21,507 bases of DNA from contig CAZBJJ010000035.1 in the NCBI GenBank assembly GCA_964492245.1, forward strand, positions 1 through 21,507. Direction: 5' to 3'. A model generated the notes under the pieces. That model ran no database searches. It saw only the letters and a program-made list of their open reading frames with translations, and was not told the DNA's origin. This DNA comes from CAZBJJ01 sp964492245 (lineage in GTDB: Bacteria; Spirochaetota; Spirochaetia; Treponematales; Breznakiellaceae). Below, piece after piece: positions 5,781 to 12,511 of the stretch. The position numbers were made by a program, and so were the translations under genes. How positions within the stretch are numbered: the first letter of the stretch is position 1; the number at the start of each line of letters is the position of its first letter.

Positions 5781-6290
5781 ATGAGAAAACTTTTAACACT
5801 TGTCGGTGTGCTAAGCCTTTTGGCTTTTGCTTCGTGCTCTTCGGCCCCTGCGGCAAAACAGGGTAAAAAACCTGCGGCCATACCCTTCGATGGTACCACC
5901 CAGATCGTGGATATAACCACGGGATCGGCCCCCATTCCGGCCTATTTTACCTTTGCGGATGACTATTCCTATGTCAATGCCAAAAACCTGGAATATTTCC
6001 AGTTCCCTCTTGCCCGCGATGTGAGCAAGGGCGAAACCCTTAAAATTAAACTCAAGGGCAAAAACAATGGAACAACGGGCTTTAGGGCCTGGCTAATTGA
6101 TGGCCAACAGGTAACGCTCTCCAATCTCTACCTAGATGCCATTGGTCCCAATTTAGACGAGGGCGATTTTGATCTGGAATTCGAGCTTACTGCCGAAGGG
6201 GATGTAAAGTTCTTCTTTATTAAAGGCCCTGCATACGGCACAAATATCGACAATGTCGACGTAAGCTACATTGAAATTGTCTATCCCTAA
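5781..6290 (+). CDS. Small lipoprotein with a predicted beta-sandwich domain
   Basis: A 169-residue protein whose N-terminus MRKLLTLVGVLSLLAFASC is a lipoprotein signal with Cys19 after FAS, a relaxed box typical of spirochaetes. After a Ser/Ala/Lys linker (20-33) comes about 130 residues of alternating strands (TLKIKLKGKNNGTTGFRAWL.., DVSYIEIVYP) resembling a jelly-roll/galactose-binding fold, with an N-terminal FADDYSYVNAKNLEYFQFPL segment. A carbohydrate-binding role is a guess from the fold-like pattern and from the neighbouring xylanase, whose N-terminal domain has a similar strand plan. I recognise no named family. It has its own promoter, a strong Shine-Dalgarno (GAGGAGG) and a terminator, so it is monocistronic. 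Confidence 0.8.
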   Translation: MRKLLTLVGVLSLLAFASCSSAPAAKQGKKPAAIPFDGTTQIVDITTGSAPIPAYFTFADDYSYVNAKNLEYFQFPLARDVSKGETLKIKLKGKNNGTTGFRAWLIDGQQVTLSNLYLDAIGPNLDEGDFDLEFELTAEGDVKFFFIKGPAYGTNIDNVDVSYIEIVYP

Positions 6291-6321
6291 ATCGCAATAG
6301 CCAAGCTATATAGCTTGATGG

Positions 6322-6358
6322 AAAAACCCGACTATTTCTTTTTTAGTCGGGTTTTTTT
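6322..6358. terminator. Bidirectional terminator overlapping the usp stop codon
   Basis: AAAAACCCGACTA (6322-6334) pairs with TAGTCGGGTTTTT (6344-6356) around a T-rich loop, followed by more T. It terminates the lipoprotein transcript. Read on the minus strand, the same hairpin encodes the last residues (TRLKKK) and stop of the universal stress protein, so one element serves two convergent genes. A perfect 14-bp palindrome AAGCTATATAGCTT lies just before it (6303-6316). Confidence 0.88.
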
Positions 6359-6817
6359 GTCTTTTCTCGGTTTTCCAGGGACAATTAGCAAGGGGCAGGT
6401 GTTTTTGCGCAGGGCTTCGCGGGTGCCATCTTGCAGTAAAAAATTATTACTGCCCTTTACCGGACGTGCAAAGACAAAGAGGTCTATTTCTTTTTCATCA
6501 ATTGTTTTTATCAATTCCTTTGCCGGCGAGCCAACCACAATGCTCGTCTGAACCTCCTGCTCCGGCGGTATCTTGTCTAAATATTTTTCTTTAAGTTTTG
6601 CGTCGATAGTGGCCCTTGCATTTTCATCAATTGATTCTATTGTCGTTAAATAGCCCTTCCAAAATTGGGCATCGGGTTCGGGGACGATATGCAACAGAAT
6701 TAGGGTGGAATTGTGGCAGGCTGCCGCAACCTCCAGGGCGTATTCGAAGGCAAGATCCGATTCCACCGTAAAATCGGCGCAGAACAGAATGCGATTTATT
6801 TTTTTAATAGCCTTCAT
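6332..6817 (-). CDS. Universal stress protein (UspA family), TRAP-associated
   Basis: A 161-residue single-domain Usp protein: an N-terminal strand (INRILFCADFTVESDLAFEYAL), the middle LILLHIVPEPD, and the C-terminal VVGSPAKELIKTIDEKEIDLFVFARP...CPLLIVP. The usual ATP-binding pattern G-2x-G-9x-G(S/T) is only partly kept (ARPVKGSNNFLLQDGT), so nucleotide binding is uncertain. Its ATG overlaps the dctM stop by one base (TAATG) and has an AAGGAGGT Shine-Dalgarno, so it is the last gene of the TRAP operon. In Halomonas TeaABC, the Usp protein TeaD sits in the same position and modulates uptake. By analogy this protein may regulate or sense the transporter; that is inference. Confidence 0.88.
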   Translation of the reverse strand: MKAIKKINRILFCADFTVESDLAFEYALEVAAACHNSTLILLHIVPEPDAQFWKGYLTTIESIDENARATIDAKLKEKYLDKIPPEQEVQTSIVVGSPAKELIKTIDEKEIDLFVFARPVKGSNNFLLQDGTREALRKNTCPLLIVPGKPRKDKKTRLKKK

Positions 6818-8130
6818 TACAGACCTCCTTTAATAGCCAAATTCGGCAAAATTAATGCAATTTGAGGAAAGGCCAGCAGTAAAACCGCAAAGACAATAAG
6901 GGCAAAGAGAAAGGGGAAGGAGCCCCTAAAAATGGTATTCAATGAAAGATCGCGGCGCACCCCGCTTACCACATAGACATTTATGCCTACGGGGGGAGTA
7001 ATTACCCCAATTTGGGTGACAACAACAATGAGTACGCCAAACCAAATGGGGTTATAGCCCAAGCGCAATATGACCGGATAAAAAATGGGCGTTACTAAGA
7101 GCACGAGGGCCAGGGAATCGATAAAGCAACCGAGTATTAAATAGAAGATAATGATAAGGGCCATAACAATAAAGCCGGGAAGGGGCAGGCTGGCAAACCA
7201 GTTGGCTACACCAAAGGGTATCTGGGAGATAGCTAAAAAGCGGCCAAAGACCACTGCCGCAGCAACGATAATAAATATCATGCCGCTCGTTCTGGCGGTC
7301 TCTAACAGGGTTTGAGCTAAAATTTTAAGCTGAAGTTTTCCCTTTAGGGCCGTTATAAGCATGCTGCCGGCAGCCCCAATGGCGGCGGCCTCGATTGCCG
7401 TAAAGAGTCCGGCAAACATGCCCCCCATAACAAAAAAGAAGAGCAGAAGAATTTCGATAACACCAGAGAGGGATTTAATTCTCTCTTTAAAGCTATGGCG
7501 TTTGCAGGCGGGACCGAGGGCGGGATTTCTTTTGCACTTTATATAGATAGTAAGGCAAAATATAAGGCTTATTATAATTCCCGGCAGAATACCCGCAAGA
7601 AAGAGGGCGCCTATGGACTGTTCGGTCATAAGTGCATAGACGATAAAGACGACGCTTGGCGGAATGAGCATGCCTAAACTGCCACCGGCTGCAACGGTGC
7701 CACTGGCGAGCTCGTCGGAGTAGTTGTATTTTTTCATTTCCGGCAGGGCGACGGTGGTCATTGTTGCAGCAGTTGCCGGCCCAGAACCGCTTATGGCGCC
7801 GAAGCCGGCACAGGCCCCCACGGTGGCCATTGCCAGGCCGCCGGGCAGATGGCCGATCCAGGTGTAGGCCGCCCTAAATAGGCCACCGCTGATGCCGGCA
7901 TGAAAGGCCAGCTGCCCCATTAGCACAAAAAGCGGGATAACCGTTAGGTTGTACGAAGAAAAGGTGTCAAAAAGCTCGGCACTTACCATGCTCAGGGCTG
8001 CTGTGGGGCTGGTGATAAGGGCAAAGCCTAGAATGCCCGAGGCAAGCATGGCAAAGGCCACCGGCATACTCGATAAGAGCAGGACAAAAAGTAAAAGGCA
8101 GCCCAAAAGACCGCCGACCAAGGGACTCAT
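6817..8130 (-). CDS. dctM: TRAP transporter large permease, DctM
   Basis: The roughly 12-helix membrane subunit of a tripartite ATP-independent periplasmic transporter, using the ion gradient to import a carboxylated solute. The product is 437 residues. I start it at ATG 8130, which overlaps the dctQ stop in an ATGA and has GGAG upstream; the longer frame to 8223 would begin inside dctQ. Family signatures are clear: LPGGLAMATVGACAGFGAIS, SGSGPATAATMTTVALPEM, GGSLGMLIPPSVVFIVY, the GLFTAIEAAAIGAAGS segment, and QIGVITPPVGINVYVVSG near the end. Substrate cannot be read from this subunit. It is translationally coupled to both dctQ and the usp gene. Confidence 0.93.
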   Translation of the reverse strand: MSPLVGGLLGCLLLFVLLLSSMPVAFAMLASGILGFALITSPTAALSMVSAELFDTFSSYNLTVIPLFVLMGQLAFHAGISGGLFRAAYTWIGHLPGGLAMATVGACAGFGAISGSGPATAATMTTVALPEMKKYNYSDELASGTVAAGGSLGMLIPPSVVFIVYALMTEQSIGALFLAGILPGIIISLIFCLTIYIKCKRNPALGPACKRHSFKERIKSLSGVIEILLLFFFVMGGMFAGLFTAIEAAAIGAAGSMLITALKGKLQLKILAQTLLETARTSGMIFIIVAAAVVFGRFLAISQIPFGVANWFASLPLPGFIVMALIIIFYLILGCFIDSLALVLLVTPIFYPVILRLGYNPIWFGVLIVVVTQIGVITPPVGINVYVVSGVRRDLSLNTIFRGSFPFLFALIVFAVLLLAFPQIALILPNLAIKGGL

Positions 8131-8624
8131 GACTTTATGAACTCCTTTCCCGGATGTGTAAGATGATAAAAAATGGAAAACGAGACAAAAACAAAGCACA
8201 GTGCGGTGAGCCAGGGAATCCAAAACACCGGAATAGACAGTGTTGGCATTACCTGTCTGCTTCGCAGGAGCAAGAGACCGTACAGCCAGGAACGCACTGC
8301 TAAAAGCCCGAACAAGAACAAGGATAACAACCTAAAGATGCTGTCCAACACGGTGCGGCCTATACGGTTAAATCTCTGGTACAAAAACTCGATTGCAATA
8401 TGCCCTTTTACCGCCGTTACATAGGGCAGGGAGCAGGTGATGGCAATAACACTGGCAACGCGCACAATGTCATAGGCGCCCAGAATGCCCTTGTGAAAAA
8501 ACCGCAATAGGACATCGCTCAGGGTTACGACGATCATTGCCAAAATGGCAAGCCCCGATAGCAGGGCCAGGGCCAATATAATGCGGCGCGTTGTCTTCCA
8601 GAACAGGTCTGCCAAAGTCTGCAT
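8127..8624 (-). CDS. dctQ: TRAP transporter small permease, DctQ
   Basis: The four-helix membrane subunit that pairs with DctM. It has 165 residues if started at ATG 8624, which is 4 nt after the dctP stop. The open frame extends to 8657, but that start would lie inside dctP. Hydrophobic segments are at about 16-38, 53-73, 93-113 and 131-152 of this version. The LSDVLLRFF motif after helix 1 and the AVKGHIAIEFLYQRF motif after helix 2 are the standard DctQ signatures. The Shine-Dalgarno is weak (GGAA), so coupling to dctP termination is likely. It overlaps dctM by 4 nt. Confidence 0.9.
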   Translation of the reverse strand: MQTLADLFWKTTRRIILALALLSGLAILAMIVVTLSDVLLRFFHKGILGAYDIVRVASVIAITCSLPYVTAVKGHIAIEFLYQRFNRIGRTVLDSIFRLLSLFLFGLLAVRSWLYGLLLLRSRQVMPTLSIPVFWIPWLTALCFVFVSFSIFYHLTHPGKEFIKS

Positions 8625-8628
8625 GTGC

Positions 8629-9648
8629 TCAGTTTTCCAGTGCTGCCAAAATATCATTTAAAATGGCACGGCCGGGCAGGCCCTTCGATTCGACGGTATT
8701 GGCATATTCTTCGAGGATGGGGCGAACGGCTGTGGCCATCGCTTGGCGGTCCTGGGCATCTGGCTCTACCACGGAGTGCTTTAAATTATTTACCAGCTCT
8801 ATGCCCTCGGCATCGCTATCGTCCCAGGCTTCTCCCTGGCGCTGTATCCATTCGGCATTGACCTCGTCGATAATGCTTTGAATATCGGCTGGAAGGGCCT
8901 CCCACTTGGCCTTATTCATTACCGCAAACATGCTGGTGGTATAGCCAATTGCGCTAGTGTCGTAGATATGGTTTACCACTTCTGCCTGCCGCCAGCCGGC
9001 GAGGGTTTCGTAGGGGCAAAAGGTTGCGTCTACTACGCCCTTCTGAAGGGCCTCGTAGGTTTCGCCCTGGCTCATAGACACGGGTACAGCTCCCAGGGCC
9101 TGCACAATCTTTGCCGACAGGCCTGTTGCCCGAATTTTTTGGCCGGCAATATCGCTAAAGCTCTTAATGGCGTTGCGAGAAGCTAAAATGCCGGGGCCAT
9201 GGCCATGTAAATACAGGACCTTGACCTCCGAAAGCTCCTGGGGTAGATATTTTTGATACATCGCATTGGCAATTTCCGTGGCTTGGCGGCCATTTTTATA
9301 GCCAAGGGGCAGGTCGAGCACCTCGAAAAGCGGAAAGCGCCCCCTGCTGTAGGCAAAGGCGCTCATGCCAATGTCGGAAATGCCTGTTACTACGCCATCG
9401 TATATCTGTGGCGCCTTCGACAGGGTTTCGCCGGGATACAGCACAATTTTAACTCGGTTATCGCTGCGTTTTTCCACTTCGCGCGCCCACATTGTAGCTG
9501 CCTTGGTCTGGGCATGTGTAGCAGAGAAAAAGATACTGTAACTGAGTACGATTTGGTCCGACTTCTTACAGCTGGAAAGGCTGCCTAAAAGCCCCAGGGC
9601 CAAGGCCACTGTGGGGATAGAGGCCAATAAGATTCGTTTGATTTTCAT
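8629..9648 (-). CDS. dctP: TRAP transporter solute-binding lipoprotein, DctP
   Basis: The extracytoplasmic receptor that captures the substrate for the DctQM permease. Starting at ATG 9648 (GGAG 6 nt upstream; a GTG at 9654 is too close to the Shine-Dalgarno) it has 339 residues and a lipoprotein signal ending LGSLSSC (Cys27). DctP-family features are SDIGMSAFAYSRGRFPLFEV, the GQKIRATG segment carrying the conserved Arg that salt-bridges the ligand carboxylate, and GETYEALQKGVVDATFCPYETL. The conserved Arg supports an organic acid as substrate. The xylanase and esterase next door make a uronate attractive, but this is inference. A terminator-like hairpin ends just before its Shine-Dalgarno. 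Confidence 0.9.
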   Translation of the reverse strand: MKIKRILLASIPTVALALGLLGSLSSCKKSDQIVLSYSIFFSATHAQTKAATMWAREVEKRSDNRVKIVLYPGETLSKAPQIYDGVVTGISDIGMSAFAYSRGRFPLFEVLDLPLGYKNGRQATEIANAMYQKYLPQELSEVKVLYLHGHGPGILASRNAIKSFSDIAGQKIRATGLSAKIVQALGAVPVSMSQGETYEALQKGVVDATFCPYETLAGWRQAEVVNHIYDTSAIGYTTSMFAVMNKAKWEALPADIQSIIDEVNAEWIQRQGEAWDDSDAEGIELVNNLKHSVVEPDAQDRQAMATAVRPILEEYANTVESKGLPGRAILNDILAALEN

Positions 9649-9657
9649 AATCACTCC

Positions 9658-9691
9658 AAAAAAAGCTGACTTTAAACTTTAAAGCCAGCTT
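9658..9691 (-). terminator. Terminator after the xylanase gene / candidate attenuator of the TRAP operon
   Basis: On the minus strand the arms AAGCTGGCTTTAAA and TTTAAAGTCAGCTT pair with one mismatch and are followed at once by a run of T (A on the plus strand, 9658-9664). It is a textbook intrinsic terminator. What is odd is its position: the T-tract is followed directly by the GGAG and start codon of dctP, leaving no room for a separate promoter downstream of it. Confidence 0.85.
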
Positions 9692-9722
9692 AACACGTAA
9701 TTAATAATTTGTGTTGTTTTTT

Positions 9723-11435
9723 TTACTGTTTTGCCGCCTCTAAAACAGCATCGAAGGCGGGCTTGGTATTGAACCAGGCGTCGAAGAGCAGAGGATAGCT
9801 GGTAATCTTGTGGTGGTTGCTCAACCAGGTATTTGCATCGGAAATGCCCCAAATGGTAATGCCCTGAATCCCGTTTTTAGTCGGAGTTTTCCGCTTTTCT
9901 ATGAATAGCGAAAAATAGTCCTTGTATACGGCGGCCAATTGTTTTTTAGCGGCCTCGGTTTTCATTACGCTGTGAATATCCAGCTCGGTAATTTGTACAT
10001 CTAGGCCTGTTTCCAGGAAGCTATCTACAGCTCGTCGAAAGCTACTTGGCCCGGGAAAATCAATTTTAACATGCGATTGCATGCCGATGGCGTCTATTCG
10101 GGCCTTGGGGTTTTCCTGAATGGCTTTTACCAGCTTTAATATTCCGGCGGTCTTTGCGGGGACATAGCAATTGTAGTCGTTATACGTCAAGCCGACCTCT
10201 TTAGGGGCATAGGTATTGGCAAGCACAAAGGCGTTTACAATGAAGGAATCGTCCTTGTAAATGGCGAACCAGTCGCCATTGGTTCGTAGCCAGTACTGTT
10301 CGTTTGCCCCATCGCTGACCGCCTCGTTCACGACATCCCAGCTTGTTATAACGCGCTTACCAGCATTGTTTTTTTCTTCCCAGGCTTTTATATGCTCTAA
10401 AAGACTGCGAATATACCACTCTTGGCGCGCATTCATAGTGGGTATATCTACGAGGGCACCGGTGTTTTTAAAGTTTTCGCGAAAGAACCACTTTGGGGTC
10501 TGGGAATGCCAGACAAGGGTGTGTCCGCGCAGGCTTAAATTGTTGTCGCGACAGGCAGCCAGGCTTGCATCGACTACATCGAAAAAGAGGCTGGCCGGAA
10601 CCTGATATTTCTTGCCATCGCCAGCAAGGTAGCTGCCGAATTCGCTAGGTTCTTTTCCCAAGATGTAATCGGGTTTAAATTCGTTGCCAACGGTGGTGCT
10701 ATTGCAGTGGTGCGCAAGGCCTTCGGCGATATAGGGATTTTGCAATTCCGGGGCAGTTACCGCAAAGCCAAAATATTCAAACCAGGGTAGAAGGGCATCT
10801 TTTAAGGGTGGCGCCTCGGTCCAACAGGTTGCCCCTTCTTCCACTGGAATGAGCTGTAAATCGAAAAGGGTATATGCCGAGCCGCCGGGAGCAGAAATAC
10901 CTATTGCCAGCTGCACATCGCCGGAGAGGCTGGCGACTTCTGAATCTAGGGCGGTAAAGGGAATGCTTATCTCGGTGATCTTGCCCACCTCGCCGGCCAA
11001 TTCGGTATTGGCCGTTCCAATGCTGATATTGTTTTTAGGGTCGGTTTCGATGGGGCCCAAAAGCCCATCCTTTGGCGCATCCAGGGCAAAGCGTTTCCAC
11101 ACGAGGTCGGGGGCCTCTGCCCGCACCTTGCACTCGAGGCCTACAAATTGGCCCAAGCGTTTTTCGCCCAGCGATACCGTAAAGACCGCCGCTGCATTCC
11201 AGTTTTTATTGGTAATTGTCCAGGCTGGGCCCTGGTTTAAAACCGACTCCTGTACGGCAATGCTCTCTCCCCCTGCCCAGCCAACGGCCCCGGTTAAGGC
11301 AAACATTGAGCGAGAAGCACCGCTTTTTTTGGACGCTGTTCCCGATTTTGCAGTCGTCTGTGCGGTACTTGTTGCACAGCCATATATGAGCAGGCCGGCC
11401 ATTAGAATAGCTGCGACTAAAAGATATTTTCGCAT
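9723..11435 (-). CDS. GH10 endo-beta-1,4-xylanase lipoprotein with an N-terminal CBM-like domain
   Basis: Hydrolyses internal beta-1,4-xylosidic bonds of xylan with retention. The 570-residue protein has a lipoprotein signal MRKYLLVAAILMAGLLIYGC (Cys20), a Ser/Thr/Lys linker, a beta-rich domain of about 45-197 that looks like a carbohydrate-binding module, then a GH10 (beta/alpha)8 barrel from about 212 to 568. Barrel signatures include GNEFKP (250-255), HTLVWHSQTPKWFF (305-318), WDVVNEAV with acid/base E371, GMQSHVKI (451-458), ITELDI with nucleophile E484, and the aglycone-side IWGISDANTWL. The Shine-Dalgarno GGGAGGGAG precedes the ATG. It would be anchored at the cell surface or in the periplasm. 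Divergent from the CE6-like esterase; the TRAP operon lies directly downstream. Confidence 0.93.
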   Translation of the reverse strand: MRKYLLVAAILMAGLLIYGCATSTAQTTAKSGTASKKSGASRSMFALTGAVGWAGGESIAVQESVLNQGPAWTITNKNWNAAAVFTVSLGEKRLGQFVGLECKVRAEAPDLVWKRFALDAPKDGLLGPIETDPKNNISIGTANTELAGEVGKITEISIPFTALDSEVASLSGDVQLAIGISAPGGSAYTLFDLQLIPVEEGATCWTEAPPLKDALLPWFEYFGFAVTAPELQNPYIAEGLAHHCNSTTVGNEFKPDYILGKEPSEFGSYLAGDGKKYQVPASLFFDVVDASLAACRDNNLSLRGHTLVWHSQTPKWFFRENFKNTGALVDIPTMNARQEWYIRSLLEHIKAWEEKNNAGKRVITSWDVVNEAVSDGANEQYWLRTNGDWFAIYKDDSFIVNAFVLANTYAPKEVGLTYNDYNCYVPAKTAGILKLVKAIQENPKARIDAIGMQSHVKIDFPGPSSFRRAVDSFLETGLDVQITELDIHSVMKTEAAKKQLAAVYKDYFSLFIEKRKTPTKNGIQGITIWGISDANTWLSNHHKITSYPLLFDAWFNTKPAFDAVLEAAKQ

Positions 11436-11455
11436 TTCTCTCCCTCCCTAATAGA

Positions 11456-11483
11456 TTGACTTGATATTCTATCCTAGTATACT
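11456..11483 (+). promoter_or_regulatory. Divergent promoter region, esterase / xylanase
   Basis: On the plus strand TTGACT (11456-11461), a 16-bp spacer and TATACT (11478-11483) give a strong promoter about 58 nt ahead of the Shine-Dalgarno-bearing esterase ATG. The -10 lies in the palindrome AGTATACT (11476-11483), so the minus strand also reads TATACT toward the xylanase gene, though with a poor -35. A second TATAAT at 11499-11504 lacks a -35. Shared control of the two xylan enzymes is plausible. Confidence 0.6.
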
Positions 11484-11547
11484 TCAATTTTCTAGCTTTA
11501 TAATTTTAAGCAGTGTAATATTTAGATTGCTAACATTTGGAGGATGT

Positions 11548-12378
11548 ATGAATAGAAACATTAAAATTCTAATGATGGGCTTGGCGATCTTGGCAATCGG
11601 CAGCTTTACACAGATTGTTGCCGAGGACAAACCGGTATTCGACCCTAACTTTCATATTTATTTATTGATGGGGCAATCAAATATGGAGGGCACCCCCCAA
11701 CCCATGCCCGAGGACATGGTGGAAAACCCCCGGATAAAGGTTCTGGCCTATCAGAATAATCCACGCCTTGGACGCATATACAACAAGTGGGCCATTGCGG
11801 TACCGCCACTTCACAGCAATTACCTTGGCTTGGGGCCTGGGGATTATTTTGCCAGAACACTTATCGAAAAAATGCCCGAAGACGTAACTATTGGGCTAGT
11901 GCCACTGGGCATCTGTGGCATCGATCTAGATTTTTATATGAAGGGCATTGTCTCCACTAGACGCAGCGAGTTTAAAATTCCCCCCGATAATCACTGGGAT
12001 GGGGCCTACGAATGGGTTATCGAAAGGGCAAAAGAGGCTCAAAAACATGGTGTTATAAAGGGCATTCTTTTTCATCAGGGCGAATCTGACAGTGGAAAAC
12101 GGAATTGGCAGACAAAAATGAAGGTTCTAACCGAAAATTTGCGTAGCGATCTAGAGATCCCCAATGCACCAATCCTTGTCGGCGAACTTTTATATGGGGG
12201 CGGTTGCGAAGGGCATAATTTAATTATTCAGAACACCGCTAAATCTATCCCCAACGCTTGGTTGGTTAAAACTGATGGTCTGGGAGGGCTGGATCGCTTT
12301 CACTTCAATTTGGAAGGGCAGCGAGAGCTTGGACGGCGCTATGCTGCAAAGATGATAGAGGCCCTGGACATAAAATAA
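11548..12378 (+). CDS. CE6-like (SASA/SGNH) carbohydrate acetylesterase, secreted
   Basis: Likely removes O-acetyl groups from xylan or related polysaccharides, exposing the backbone to the divergent GH10 enzyme. The 276-residue product starts at ATG 11548 with TTTGGAGGA 5 nt upstream; the open frame back to 11461 is 5' leader. A Sec signal peptide (residues 1-25, ending QIVA before ED) has no lipobox cysteine. SGNH/SASA motifs are GQSNMEG (42-48) with nucleophile S44, GILFHQGESD (172-181), and D249-R-F-H252 in the C-terminal catalytic DxxH. The family also includes sialate O-acetylesterases; the neighbour favours acetyl xylan. It is followed by a 130-bp gap with an AGGTGAAAGATTCG repeat and a new promoter. 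Confidence 0.85.
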   Translation: MNRNIKILMMGLAILAIGSFTQIVAEDKPVFDPNFHIYLLMGQSNMEGTPQPMPEDMVENPRIKVLAYQNNPRLGRIYNKWAIAVPPLHSNYLGLGPGDYFARTLIEKMPEDVTIGLVPLGICGIDLDFYMKGIVSTRRSEFKIPPDNHWDGAYEWVIERAKEAQKHGVIKGILFHQGESDSGKRNWQTKMKVLTENLRSDLEIPNAPILVGELLYGGGCEGHNLIIQNTAKSIPNAWLVKTDGLGGLDRFHFNLEGQRELGRRYAAKMIEALDIK

Positions 12379-12442
12379 CATACGGGCACTCAGTTTTATA
12401 GGGGCTTGTAGCTGGGCCGCCGGGTAATTTCGCGGGGAACCC

Positions 12443-12467
12443 AGGTGAAAGATTCGGTAAACTAGTT
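12443..12467 (+). repeat. 25-bp dispersed motif, left copy (inverted partner at 16896-16920)
   Basis: The copy begins AGGTGAAAGATTCG and ends ACTAGT after a 4-5 base variable patch. The same start and end, in the same order, are read on the minus strand from 16920 downwards. Together the two copies bracket the DUF4838-like, GH95 and sir2 genes as inverted repeats. A shorter form occurs at 1931 and 2066. Confidence 0.65.
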
Positions 12468-12473
12468 AAGCAA

Positions 12474-12503
12474 TTGGACAAGCTTTGGCGAATTGGCTAG
12501 TAT
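12474..12503 (+). promoter_or_regulatory. Promoter of the 12512 gene, possibly leaderless
   Basis: TTGGAC (12474-12479), an 18-bp spacer and TAGTAT (12498-12503) end 8 nt before the ATG at 12512. No Shine-Dalgarno is present between them, so the mRNA could begin at or next to the start codon. Confidence 0.45.
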
Positions 12504-12511
12504 TCTAATTG

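Noticed and set aside
8131..8223. Longer N-terminus for DctM
   Set aside because: It would lie wholly inside dctQ; the ATGA overlap with GGAG upstream is the normal TRAP operon junction.
10849..11451. 200-codon plus-strand frame opposite the xylanase
   Set aside because: Antisense shadow of the GC-rich N-terminal xylanase coding region; no ribosome site and no recognisable product.
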